Source: JAFGKK01 sp964521085 (GTDB taxonomy: Bacteria; Chloroflexota; Anaerolineae; Anaerolineales; RBG-16-64-43). From it: a stretch of DNA of 64,000 nt. Location: positions 62,001-126,000 of the forward strand of contig CAZFPL010000001.1 in NCBI GenBank assembly GCA_964521085.1. Reading direction: 5' to 3'. The notes under the pieces are model-generated. The model made no database searches and had not been told where the DNA came from. It saw nothing but the letters and a program-made list of their open reading frames with translations. Within the stretch, counting starts at the first letter, position 1. Each line of letters starts with the position of its first letter. Shown piece after piece: positions 54,700 to 62,163 of the stretch. The position numbers were made by a program, and so were the translations under genes.

Positions 54700-55785
54700 A
54701 TGAAAACATTTATCCAACTTTACATTTCCAATCTTAAGGAATTCAGCCGCAACCGCATGGCGATGTTTTGGACCATCGCCTTCCCGGTGTTCTTTATGCT
54801 GCTTTTTGGAATTATCTTCAGCGGCGATAGCGACGCTACCTTCCAGATCGGGGTGGCCGTTGAGGACTCGGGTCGGATCGGTTCCGCGCTGGCCCAGGCG
54901 TTCGACGGAGTTCAGGCCTTTCAAGTAGCGGAAGGGACCCGGGCCGAATTGCTGGAGAAACTCAAGCATGGCGACCTGAGCATGGTGGTCATCATCCCGG
55001 AAGGCGTTTCCGCCGAAATCCAATCCGGCAAGACGGCCGACATCGAGGTGCATTACGACCCGTCGAATCAAACCACCGCCCAAATTGTCCTCACCATCGT
55101 CGAAAAAGTGATCGCCGGTTTTGAGCAGGCGCTGGTCCACCAATCCACCCTGTTCGCAATTAAACCGGTCACGACCACCGTATCCTCCCTGCGCACCATC
55201 GATTTTCTCCTTCCGGGGATCCTGGCCATGGCGTTGATGCAGTTGGGCATCTTTGCCACGGCGCCTCCGCTCGTACAATTGCGCGAGCAGCAGGTATTGC
55301 GGCGTTTCGGCGCGACTCCGCTTTCCCGCACGGTGCTCCTGGCCGCCCAGGTCTGTCTCCGGATCACCATCGGCTTGACTCAGGCCGTCCTCATCATCCT
55401 GGTCGGCAGTCTGGTGTTCCATGTTCACATCATCGGGAACTGGGCACTCCTTTCCGGTTTCGTTGTGCTTGGGGCATTCGTGTTCGTCGGGCTGGGTTAT
55501 TTTATCTCCGGCTTGGCCAAGACTCAGGAAAGCGTCACCGGCGTCAGCCAGCTCATCAACTTCCCCATGATGTTCCTCTCAGGATTGTTTTTTCCGGTCG
55601 ATACGATGCCAACCTGGATCCGGCCGGTGGTCAACGCCCTGCCGCTTACCTATCTGGCCGATGCGCTACGGCAGATCATGGTCGGGGCGACGCCGCTGCA
55701 CCCGTTGCCCACCGACCTGCTCGTGCTGGCCGCATGGCTTGCGGTTTGCACGGTCTTGGCGGTGCGGTTCTTCCGCTGGGAGTAG
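54700..55785 (+). CDS. ABC-2 exporter permease
   Basis: 361-residue ABC-2 permease: N-terminal membrane helix (FWTIAFPVFFMLLFGIIF), an outer domain of about 130 residues (FQIGVAVEDSGR, LSMVVIIPEGVSAEI, IEVHYDPSNQT), then about five helices including LREQQVLRRFGATPLSR, the conserved cytoplasmic turn. LPLTYLADALRQIM near the end is typical of the family. As only one permease is present, it probably acts as a homodimer with the ATPase. Substrate unknown. Confidence 0.92.
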   Translation: MKTFIQLYISNLKEFSRNRMAMFWTIAFPVFFMLLFGIIFSGDSDATFQIGVAVEDSGRIGSALAQAFDGVQAFQVAEGTRAELLEKLKHGDLSMVVIIPEGVSAEIQSGKTADIEVHYDPSNQTTAQIVLTIVEKVIAGFEQALVHQSTLFAIKPVTTTVSSLRTIDFLLPGILAMALMQLGIFATAPPLVQLREQQVLRRFGATPLSRTVLLAAQVCLRITIGLTQAVLIILVGSLVFHVHIIGNWALLSGFVVLGAFVFVGLGYFISGLAKTQESVTGVSQLINFPMMFLSGLFFPVDTMPTWIRPVVNALPLTYLADALRQIMVGATPLHPLPTDLLVLAAWLAVCTVLAVRFFRWE

Positions 55786-55799
55786 GGGATCCAAAAATC

Positions 55800-55834
55800 G
55801 GGACCCTTAGGGTAAATGCAACCCTAAGGGTCCC
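55800..55834. terminator. Palindromic hairpin after the ABC exporter
   Basis: Perfect 14-bp arms GGGACCCTTAGGGT (55800-55813) and ACCCTAAGGGTCCC (55821-55834), 7-nt loop. No T-run follows, so it is a weak intrinsic terminator at best; it may protect mRNA ends or be another dispersed palindrome. Lies between convergent genes. Confidence 0.6.
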
Positions 55835-55946
55835 GGCAAACCCAAGAGTCCAAAGGAAGGGGGAGAAGTGGAACGGGCGTCCGCGTGGACGGCGGAGATC
55901 GCAAATGCGTTCGCGGACGGTCGGCCCTTCGCGAATCCCGCTTATG

Positions 55947-57491
55947 TTAAATGAATAGCTTCACCTCCGGCCAAAGCTCCTCGAGCGGCCGCTTGATCCC
56001 TTTGCACAGGTAGATCGGTTTATGGTTTTCATACGGCATGCAGTATTGGCAGTCCGATTGCCCGACCCATTCCACGGACTCAAACAGAGGTTCGAGATCC
56101 TCGGCCGATACCGAGTCATAAAAAAGGACAACCTCGCCGGTGCACTGGCCCGGTCCCCATAAATCATAGGAGTTGTGCCCGCTGATCACCGGCGGCAGGC
56201 CGCGTGTCGGGCCGAAGAATTCCAGCGCGCCGGCCTCTCCGTAGTTGCTGGTGAAAATGCATACCTTCGCCTTGTCCTCGGCCGGAAGCCGATTGACGAT
56301 TGCGGCGAAGGTGTCCGCCATCTCCACCCAGCCGAACTGGTCGGCGAGGTTTTGCGGGAAGAGGGCGCTGTCTTCGTTCTCCATTTGAGCATGGAGATAG
56401 GGGCGGAGTGCGGTGTGGTACCGGACTTCCAAGTCCAGAGGCAGAAGCGGCATGGCCATCGGCGCGAAAAGCAAGCCGCCGAACGCGACGGCAAGTAGAG
56501 AGGCAGGCCGCGCCCAGGCCAGTTGCCGCTTTGCGAAGAAACGCTCCGCCTGGTACGCGCCGGCCGCCAGCAGGCCCGGATAAAACGGGGCGAGAAAATA
56601 GAACTTGGCGCCCTGGACCATGAAGACAATCAGCAGCACGAGGTACATCCATCCCAGCGGCCGGTATCGTTTGCCGGCGGGTAGGAAAAAGAAGATCAAC
56701 CCGGTCAGCCAGACCGGCAGCGTGAGAGGATGCATCGTCAGTATCTGCTGCAGTATGAATTCCGGCGGCCCGGCCCGATAAACCTTCTCGCCGTAGTTGG
56801 CCCAAAATTCAACCGTGGGCAGGCCGTGCGCGATGTTCCACAGGATGTACGGCATGAAGAATCCAAGCGCGATTCCCCCGCCCGCCCACAACTGCCAGCG
56901 CCGGAGTTGGGAGCGCCACGAGGTCAGCAGCAGCCCGATGGCCAGTGCCAATCCGAGATACAGAAAACTGATCTTATCGGTGAGTGAGATTCCCGCCACC
57001 AGCCCGAAACCCAGCCAGAGTTGAGGACGGTCCTCGCGCAGGATGCGAATCAGGAGATACAACGCCAATACCCAGAAGAACTGCTCGAAGGAATCCATCG
57101 TCAGGAGAGAGTTCATCCCGAGGAATACCGGGGCTGCCAGAACGCACACGGCGGCAAGCGCCTGGCCGAATTTATCCGCTCCGAACATGCGGGCCATTCT
57201 TCCGGCCAGGAAAACCACTCCCGCGCCTGCCAGCGCCGGCAGCAACCGCAGCGCGGGCAGCGATACGCCAAGCGTAACGCGCACCAGCGCCGTGATCAGC
57301 GCGATCAGCGGAGGAAAATCCACATAGCCGAAATCCAGCCGCCGGCTGGCGGCGAGGTAGTACAGCTCGTCGCGGAAATATCCGTATTGCGAACTGACCA
57401 GCATGTGCAGCAGGAACTTGCCGGCGGCGATGTAAATTAAAAGCGCGGTGTCGGAGGAAAACCATTGCTTGGATGGCAGGGGAAGTCTCAT
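55947..57491 (-). CDS. GT39/PMT-like membrane glycosyltransferase
   Basis: 514-residue polytopic membrane protein of the GT39/ArnT-like superfamily, which moves a sugar from a polyprenyl-phosphate donor to lipid, protein or glycan outside the membrane. The first outer loop has GYFRDELYYLAASRRLDFGY followed by VDFPPL; Asp-Glu is the catalytic pair of the family. About ten to twelve hydrophobic helices follow and then a soluble C-terminal domain (VCIFTSNYGEAGALEFF, SVEWVGQSDCQYCMPYENH). ATG 57491 gives a normal N-terminus; a frame to 57722 passes through repeat DNA. Donor and acceptor unknown. Confidence 0.88.
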   Translation of the reverse strand: MRLPLPSKQWFSSDTALLIYIAAGKFLLHMLVSSQYGYFRDELYYLAASRRLDFGYVDFPPLIALITALVRVTLGVSLPALRLLPALAGAGVVFLAGRMARMFGADKFGQALAAVCVLAAPVFLGMNSLLTMDSFEQFFWVLALYLLIRILREDRPQLWLGFGLVAGISLTDKISFLYLGLALAIGLLLTSWRSQLRRWQLWAGGGIALGFFMPYILWNIAHGLPTVEFWANYGEKVYRAGPPEFILQQILTMHPLTLPVWLTGLIFFFLPAGKRYRPLGWMYLVLLIVFMVQGAKFYFLAPFYPGLLAAGAYQAERFFAKRQLAWARPASLLAVAFGGLLFAPMAMPLLPLDLEVRYHTALRPYLHAQMENEDSALFPQNLADQFGWVEMADTFAAIVNRLPAEDKAKVCIFTSNYGEAGALEFFGPTRGLPPVISGHNSYDLWGPGQCTGEVVLFYDSVSAEDLEPLFESVEWVGQSDCQYCMPYENHKPIYLCKGIKRPLEELWPEVKLFI

Positions 57492-57508
57492 GGTGTGTTG
57501 GTCTTGTC

Positions 57509-57667
57509 CACCGAGATATCGAAAAAGCCAAAGACACCGAAGACAGTAAATAAAAGAATAAGTGGTGTGGTTTTTCCTGGAGCTTCCGGTGTCCCCGGCC
57601 CGATCCCTCGCTTTCCTCGGGACAGGCTCCCGCCGGGGCGGGTTTCCGTTTCTATGGTGTCTCGGTG
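57509..57667. repeat. Decayed dispersed repeat upstream of the GT39 gene
   Basis: 8-bp inverted ends CACCGAGA (57509-57516) and TCTCGGTG (57660-57667) with internal copies of GGTGTC/GACACC (AAGACACCGAAGAC, TCCGGTGTCC, ATGGTGTCTC). It looks like an old palindromic repeat of a different family from those at 34.8 and 40.6 kb. No gene credible. Confidence 0.35.
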
Positions 57668-57776
57668 CAGAGTGACACTCCTTCGAAAATTCCCTCACAA
57701 TAGCGAAGGGGGATGGAATCAATTATAGGTGGATTCCGTTGATATACAGCCGAAAACTGGCATAATCCTTGCCTTA

Positions 57777-57804
57777 TTGACAATCAGAACATATGTTCTA
57801 TAAT
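57777..57804 (+). promoter_or_regulatory. Consensus sigma-70 promoter
   Basis: TTGACA (57777-57782), 16-nt spacer, TATAAT (57799-57804): a full consensus match. The spacer is almost entirely a LexA-type palindrome. The downstream gene begins at 57829 after a GGAGGTGGAG ribosome-binding site. Confidence 0.85.
57786..57799. promoter_or_regulatory. LexA-type box AGAACATATGTTCT
   Basis: Perfect 14-bp palindrome with the GAAC-N4-GTTC core of Gram-positive-type LexA (DinR) sites. It lies between -35 and -10 of a consensus promoter, where a repressor would fully block transcription. Suggests that the following membrane protein is SOS-controlled; this is an inference from the motif alone. Confidence 0.7.
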
Positions 57805-57828
57805 ACTGGCAAATTTGGAGGTGGAGCC

Positions 57829-58479
57829 ATGCAGACAATACAATCCCAAAAACCTTACGAGTTCTCGATTAGGTCACTGATCCCGAATATCCGTCTTCCG
57901 GAACGAGGGGCGTCTTTCCTGGCCCTGATTGTCGGTGCGACGGTGCTCTTTGAAGCGTTCAACTACAGCACAACCGAGCACGCATTAGGCGGCGTGATGG
58001 GTGGGCTGCGCTTCATCGGAATCTCCTGGGCGACCATTCTGGCATTGGCGTTCTGCGTGATCGATTTTGCCGGGATTGCGCGGTTGTTCTCGCCGGAAGA
58101 CCGCACAGCGGATGGACGCCTGGAAGGGATCTACCTGCTGGCCGCGTGGCTGCTGGCGGGCGTGATAAACGCCGCGACGACCTGGTGGGCGATGACCGTC
58201 GCGCTGCTTGCGCAGCCGGTCCTCGGCAATGAATTGGTCTCGCGGCAGGATCTCATCCTATACGTTCCGATCCTTGTCGCCGGCGCGGTCTGGCTGATCC
58301 GGATCCTGCTGATCGGTTCGCTGACCATATCGGGCGGAAAACCGGGCACCCCCAAGAATCCCCCGGCGGTGAAAAGGCCGCTGCCCATTCAGGCAGCTTC
58401 CCCGGTGCAAATGCCGGCCTCCGCTTTGCGAGGGCAGGCTTCCGCGATGGTGCGTCCGTTCACCGGCGGCCGGTCCTGA
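57829..58479 (+). CDS. Membrane protein of unknown function under a LexA-type box
   Basis: 216-residue protein not recognised. Four hydrophobic helices are visible: GASFLALIVGATVLFEAF, WATILALAFCVIDFAGI, IYLLAAWLLAGVINAATTWW and LILYVPILVAGAVWLIRILL, followed by a Pro-rich cytoplasmic tail (KNPPAVKRPLPIQAASPVQM). The N-terminal 25 residues are soluble. ATG 57829 follows GGAGGTGGAG. The promoter carries a GAACATATGTTC palindrome, so the gene may respond to DNA damage. Small SOS-induced membrane proteins are known elsewhere (for example division inhibitors or toxins), but no such similarity is claimed here. Confidence 0.7.
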   Translation: MQTIQSQKPYEFSIRSLIPNIRLPERGASFLALIVGATVLFEAFNYSTTEHALGGVMGGLRFIGISWATILALAFCVIDFAGIARLFSPEDRTADGRLEGIYLLAAWLLAGVINAATTWWAMTVALLAQPVLGNELVSRQDLILYVPILVAGAVWLIRILLIGSLTISGGKPGTPKNPPAVKRPLPIQAASPVQMPASALRGQASAMVRPFTGGRS

Positions 58480-58502
58480 CCCATTCGACGGATTGGGTTC
58501 AT

Positions 58503-58543
58503 CGCTTCCCCGGATCCGTATCCGATACGGGTCCGGGGAAGCG
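58503..58543. terminator. Long near-perfect hairpin between membrane protein and ClbS/DfsB-like gene
   Basis: 20-bp arms (58503-58522 and 58524-58543) pair with one mismatch and almost no loop, starting CGCTTCCCCGG and ending CCGGGGAAGCG. No T-run follows. It may act as a terminator or mRNA-end hairpin, or be a dispersed palindrome. Confidence 0.6.
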
Positions 58544-58609
58544 TCCAAATTCGGGTATGATTTCCCGGCAGGAATAAATTCCCCATTTTATTTATTCAAG
58601 GAGATAGAC

Positions 58610-59101
58610 ATGCCCAGGCCGACCAGTAAGAAGGCATTATTATCCGCGATGCAAACAGAGCACGACGCGTTGGAAAAAACTCTGGCGGAGTTGACCGAAG
58701 AACAAATCTCAACCGTCAACCGTACGACGAAATGGTCGATCAAAGATGTGCTTGCCCATTTGACGGAATGGGAACAAATGGTGATGGGCTGGTATGAAGC
58801 CGGGCGGAAGGGGAAAACACCCGCCGTCCCGGCGGAGGGCTTCAATTGGGCGCAGCTGCCTGCGCTCAACAAACATATCTTCGATAAGCATCATAACCGG
58901 GGTATCAAGGATGTTCTCCGGAGTTACCGCGCCTCCTTCACAAAGATCCAAAATTTAGCGAGCGGCATTTCCGAAGTGGAGATGTTCACGCGCGGCCGGT
59001 ATGCCTGGACCAATAAAAATGCATTGGCGGCGTATTTCATAGGCAGTACCAGCAGTCACTACATCTGGGCGCGGAAAGAAGTTCGGAAGTGCCTGAAGTA
59101 G
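58610..59101 (+). CDS. ClbS/DfsB-family four-helix protein
   Basis: 163-residue soluble protein of the DinB-like four-helix-bundle superfamily, closest in pattern to ClbS/DfsB: KKALLSAMQTEHDALEKTL, KWSIKDVLAHLTEWEQMVMG, GWYEAGRKG, FNWAQLPALNKHIF and SSHYIWARKEVRKCL. ClbS protects E. coli from colibactin by opening its cyclopropane warheads; other members are uncharacterised. His in VLAHL and SSHY may bind metal. ATG 58610 follows AAGGAGAT. Confidence 0.85.
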   Translation: MPRPTSKKALLSAMQTEHDALEKTLAELTEEQISTVNRTTKWSIKDVLAHLTEWEQMVMGWYEAGRKGKTPAVPAEGFNWAQLPALNKHIFDKHHNRGIKDVLRSYRASFTKIQNLASGISEVEMFTRGRYAWTNKNALAAYFIGSTSSHYIWARKEVRKCLK

Positions 59102-59158
59102 GAGCGGCCGGCTGATTTTCCCGATGAAAAAATCTTCTTCCAAAAAGAAGCGGATGCC

Positions 59159-59785
59159 ATGAAATCCGAAACGATTGCGAAAATCATCCCGCTGGGAGTC
59201 ACTTTGTTGACAGGGATAGCCGCATGCGGGCTAAGCATACGGCCGGGCAGTGCTGCTCCGAACCGGCCGGCGGCGGATCTCCCGCTCGCCGCGGCCCCGG
59301 TTGCCACGCTGTTCACACCCTCCGTTCGCGCATGGGAGGGGGAGATCGTTCGCTGGTCGGAGAGCTTCGGGCTGGATCCAAATTTGGCGGCTACGGTCAT
59401 GCAGATCGAATCCTGCGGCAACCCGCATGCCATTTCACGCTCCGGCGCGCAGGGGTTGTTCCAGGTCATGCCGTTCCATTTTTCAGCCGGGGAGGACATG
59501 CAGGATCCGGAGATCAATGCCCAGCGCGGTCTGGTTTATCTTGGCGAATCACTTATTAAATCCGAAGGCGATATCCGCCTCGCGCTTGCCGGGTATAACG
59601 GCGGTCATGGGGTGATCCACTGGGATCCGACGCAGTGGCCGGCGGAAACCAGGCGGTACGCGTATTGGGGCGAGGGGATTTACTCCGACGCGGCCGCCGG
59701 GCAAGCATCCAGCCCGCGTCTGGAGGAATGGCTGGCCGCAGGCGGGGAAACACTTTGCGAGGAAGCTTCGATCGAAGGGGGTTGA
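59159..59785 (+). CDS. Lytic transglycosylase-like lipoprotein
   Basis: 208-residue exported protein. The signal peptide ends in LTGIAAC (Cys23), so it is likely a lipoprotein. The SLT domain has catalytic Glu84 in MQIESCGNPHAISRSGAQG followed by LFQVMPFHF, then LALAGYNGGHG. Such enzymes cleave peptidoglycan between MurNAc and GlcNAc with formation of a 1,6-anhydro ring. The short linker after the anchor is Ala/Pro-rich. It starts 57 nt after the ClbS/DfsB-like gene and may be co-transcribed. Confidence 0.9.
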   Translation: MKSETIAKIIPLGVTLLTGIAACGLSIRPGSAAPNRPAADLPLAAAPVATLFTPSVRAWEGEIVRWSESFGLDPNLAATVMQIESCGNPHAISRSGAQGLFQVMPFHFSAGEDMQDPEINAQRGLVYLGESLIKSEGDIRLALAGYNGGHGVIHWDPTQWPAETRRYAYWGEGIYSDAAAGQASSPRLEEWLAAGGETLCEEASIEGG

Positions 59786-59929
59786 TCTTCTTCTGCCACG
59801 GTTTGCACGGACAACAACAGCATTTTTAAGCCTTTGCTGTGCTCAGGGTGACTTTTTTAGCGATTTCTTCTTTTTTTTTGTGTGTTCCAAGATCCATTTC
59901 CGTGAAATCCATGATCCCGATTCCATGGT

Positions 59930-61393
59930 TTACCGTCGCTGGTCGGTTTTTGTCTGCGGCAGCCAAACCGAAAAGGTCGTTCCCTTCCCGGGCTCCGAAG
60001 CAACCTCGATCCGCCCGTCGTGGCTGTGTGCAATCCATTGCGCGATTGACAATCCAAGTCCGGACCCCCCGAGTGCGCTGCGGCTGCGTGATTTTTCCAC
60101 GCGGTAGAACCGGTCGAAAATATGCGGAAGTTCCTGCGGAGGAATCCCCGGCCCATTATCGGATACCGTGATGTGCAGCCAATCGGCGATCACCCGCAGG
60201 GAAAGCACCACCCGGCCGCCGGGTTGAGTGTATTGCAGCGCATTCACCACCAGGTTCAATAGAAGCTGTTTCAGCCGGTCGCGGTCGCCGTTGACCACCA
60301 CCTGTTCCAGATTCCCGATGCAGACTTCCACCTTTCCCTGCGCCAGGACGATCGCCTGCTGCAGCACCTCCAGGAGGAGGGTATCCACCTCGACCGGAAC
60401 TTTCGCCAGGGGCAGGGTTCCGGCTTCCGCGCGCGATAGCAGCAGCAAGTCGCCAACCAGACGGCTCATCCGATCCACTTCCGACTGCATCGCATCGAGT
60501 GATTCGGCGTCGGCTCCCATCCGGCGGATCAGATCGACGTTGCCGCGGATGGAGGTCAGCGGTGTCCGGAGTTCATGCGAAACATCCGCCAAAAAACGGG
60601 ATTGGGCCGAGAAAAGTTTTTCCAGCCGCTCGAGGGTATCGTTGAACGCCTGGATGAGCCGGCCGACTTCACTCGACGGGGGGACTTCCAGCGGGATCCG
60701 GCGGGAAAGATCGTCCGCGTGGGTGATCTGAATCGCGGTCGTGGTCACTGCCTCGAGAGGCTGCAGCGCGCCTTGCGCGATCCAGTTGCCGAGAAGCACC
60801 GAGAGCAGAACGGCGGACCCGCCCCCGATCGCCAATACAAAGAATAGGATCGACAGGGCCCGATCGACCACCGTCAGCGGAGTGCCGACCTCCAGCAAAC
60901 CGAGGTACTTCCCTTCGATCCAGATCGATTTGGTGATCACCCGCATGTGAAGCCCGCGGATCATGTTATCGGAGAACCTCTCCTCCTCCGCCGGCAGGGG
61001 TGTGTAATCGAGGGTTGGGGTGGCGTTCTGCAATAGGGGGCCAACGGGAAGCGGGTTTTCCTCCGTTTTCGCGGGTATTACTCTGGGATCCATCGATTCG
61101 TTAACGCTCTGCAGATTCGGAGAGGAAGAAAGCAGTTCGCCGTCCGCACTCCAAACCTGGACATAGGCGTTGGAGGAGGGGAAAGGCAAAGGCGGCAGGG
61201 TCAGGAATTTTAGATCCTCGACGTCATGGACGGTGGTGGATTTCAGGATATCCGTGGCGGATTCACGCAGCGCCTGGTCGATCTGCTGGGTGAGGGTGTA
61301 TTGCAGGATGAGATACAGGCCGGCGCCGAAAAGGAAAAGAATCGTAGCCAGAAGGGCGGAATATCCGAGTATCAATCGGGCGCGGAGCGACAT
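59930..61393 (-). CDS. Sensor histidine kinase with HAMP domain
   Basis: 487-residue membrane kinase. TM1 about 8-31, an outside sensor domain of about 145 residues, TM2 about 180-203, HAMP to about 258, then HisKA with FLADVSHELRTPLTSIRG (phosphoacceptor His273), N box LLNLVVNALQYTQPGG, G1 DNGPGIPP, F box DRFYRVEKSRSR and G2 GGSGLGLSIAQW. All catalytic motifs are intact. It lies 23 nt downstream of an OmpR-type regulator gene, its likely partner. Confidence 0.94.
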   Translation of the reverse strand: MSLRARLILGYSALLATILFLFGAGLYLILQYTLTQQIDQALRESATDILKSTTVHDVEDLKFLTLPPLPFPSSNAYVQVWSADGELLSSSPNLQSVNESMDPRVIPAKTEENPLPVGPLLQNATPTLDYTPLPAEEERFSDNMIRGLHMRVITKSIWIEGKYLGLLEVGTPLTVVDRALSILFFVLAIGGGSAVLLSVLLGNWIAQGALQPLEAVTTTAIQITHADDLSRRIPLEVPPSSEVGRLIQAFNDTLERLEKLFSAQSRFLADVSHELRTPLTSIRGNVDLIRRMGADAESLDAMQSEVDRMSRLVGDLLLLSRAEAGTLPLAKVPVEVDTLLLEVLQQAIVLAQGKVEVCIGNLEQVVVNGDRDRLKQLLLNLVVNALQYTQPGGRVVLSLRVIADWLHITVSDNGPGIPPQELPHIFDRFYRVEKSRSRSALGGSGLGLSIAQWIAHSHDGRIEVASEPGKGTTFSVWLPQTKTDQRR

Positions 61394-61416
61394 GCCTTAT
61401 CCGCTTTCCAGGGGTA

Positions 61417-62097
61417 TTAAGTCTCTTCCCGTAGCACGTAGCCCACACCCCGAACGGTGTACAGCAGGCGGTTTCTTCCATCCGCTTCCAGTTTCTGACG
61501 CAGGTAACGGATATAAACTTCGATGATGTTGCTTTCCCCGCCGAAATCGTATCCCCAGACCCGGTCGTAAATGGTCTCCCGGGTGAGAACCTGCCGCGGA
61601 TGTCGCAAAAATAATTCCAACAGATCGAATTCCTTCGACGTCAATTCAATCTGCGAATCGGAGCGGTGCACCTGGCGGGTTCCGGTGTCCAGCCGCAAAT
61701 CGGCGAATTGCAGGATCTCGGGCTCCCCGGGTCCGGCCCGCCGGAGCAGCGCGCGCACCCGCGCCAGAAGTTCGGCCAGCGCGAAGGGCTTGACCATGTA
61801 ATCATCCGATCCCGCATCCAATCCCTGTACCCGGTCTGAAACGGAATCGCGCGCAGTGAGAATGAGGATCGGCAGCGAGGAGTGGGCGGTCCGCAACCGC
61901 CGGCACACCTCCAGGCCGTCCATGCCGGGAAGCATCAGGTCGAGCACGACCAGATCCGGCCGCGCATCGCGCGCTTTGGCCAGCGCGGCGGGTCCGTCGG
62001 GGACCGTGTCCACTTCGTATCCTTCGTAGGTCAGCCCGCGTCGCAGGAAGGAAGCGATTTGTTCTTCGTCTTCCACAATCAATATTTTCGGCGACAT
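61417..62097 (-). CDS. OmpR-family response regulator
   Basis: 226-residue regulator: receiver with KILIVEDEEQI, phosphoacceptor Asp in LVVLDLMLPGMDG, conserved Lys in DYMVKPFALAELLARV; winged helix with LTSKEFDLLELFLRHP, VLTRETIYDRVWGYD and VYIRYLRQKLEA, ending YTVRGVGYVLR. Ordering regulator-then-kinase suggests one operon with the kinase at 59930-61393. Target genes unknown. Confidence 0.94.
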   Translation of the reverse strand: MSPKILIVEDEEQIASFLRRGLTYEGYEVDTVPDGPAALAKARDARPDLVVLDLMLPGMDGLEVCRRLRTAHSSLPILILTARDSVSDRVQGLDAGSDDYMVKPFALAELLARVRALLRRAGPGEPEILQFADLRLDTGTRQVHRSDSQIELTSKEFDLLELFLRHPRQVLTRETIYDRVWGYDFGGESNIIEVYIRYLRQKLEADGRNRLLYTVRGVGYVLREET

Positions 62098-62163
62098 GCT
62101 TGTCCCTGTCCGTTCTGTTGATCCGGAGGAGAAGCAGGATATTCCTCCGGTCGTCCGGCGGGG

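Noticed and set aside
57491..57722. N-terminal extension of the GT39 protein
   Set aside because: The extra 77 codons run through a repeat region and are Arg/His-rich without a signal; ATG 57491 gives the usual family start.
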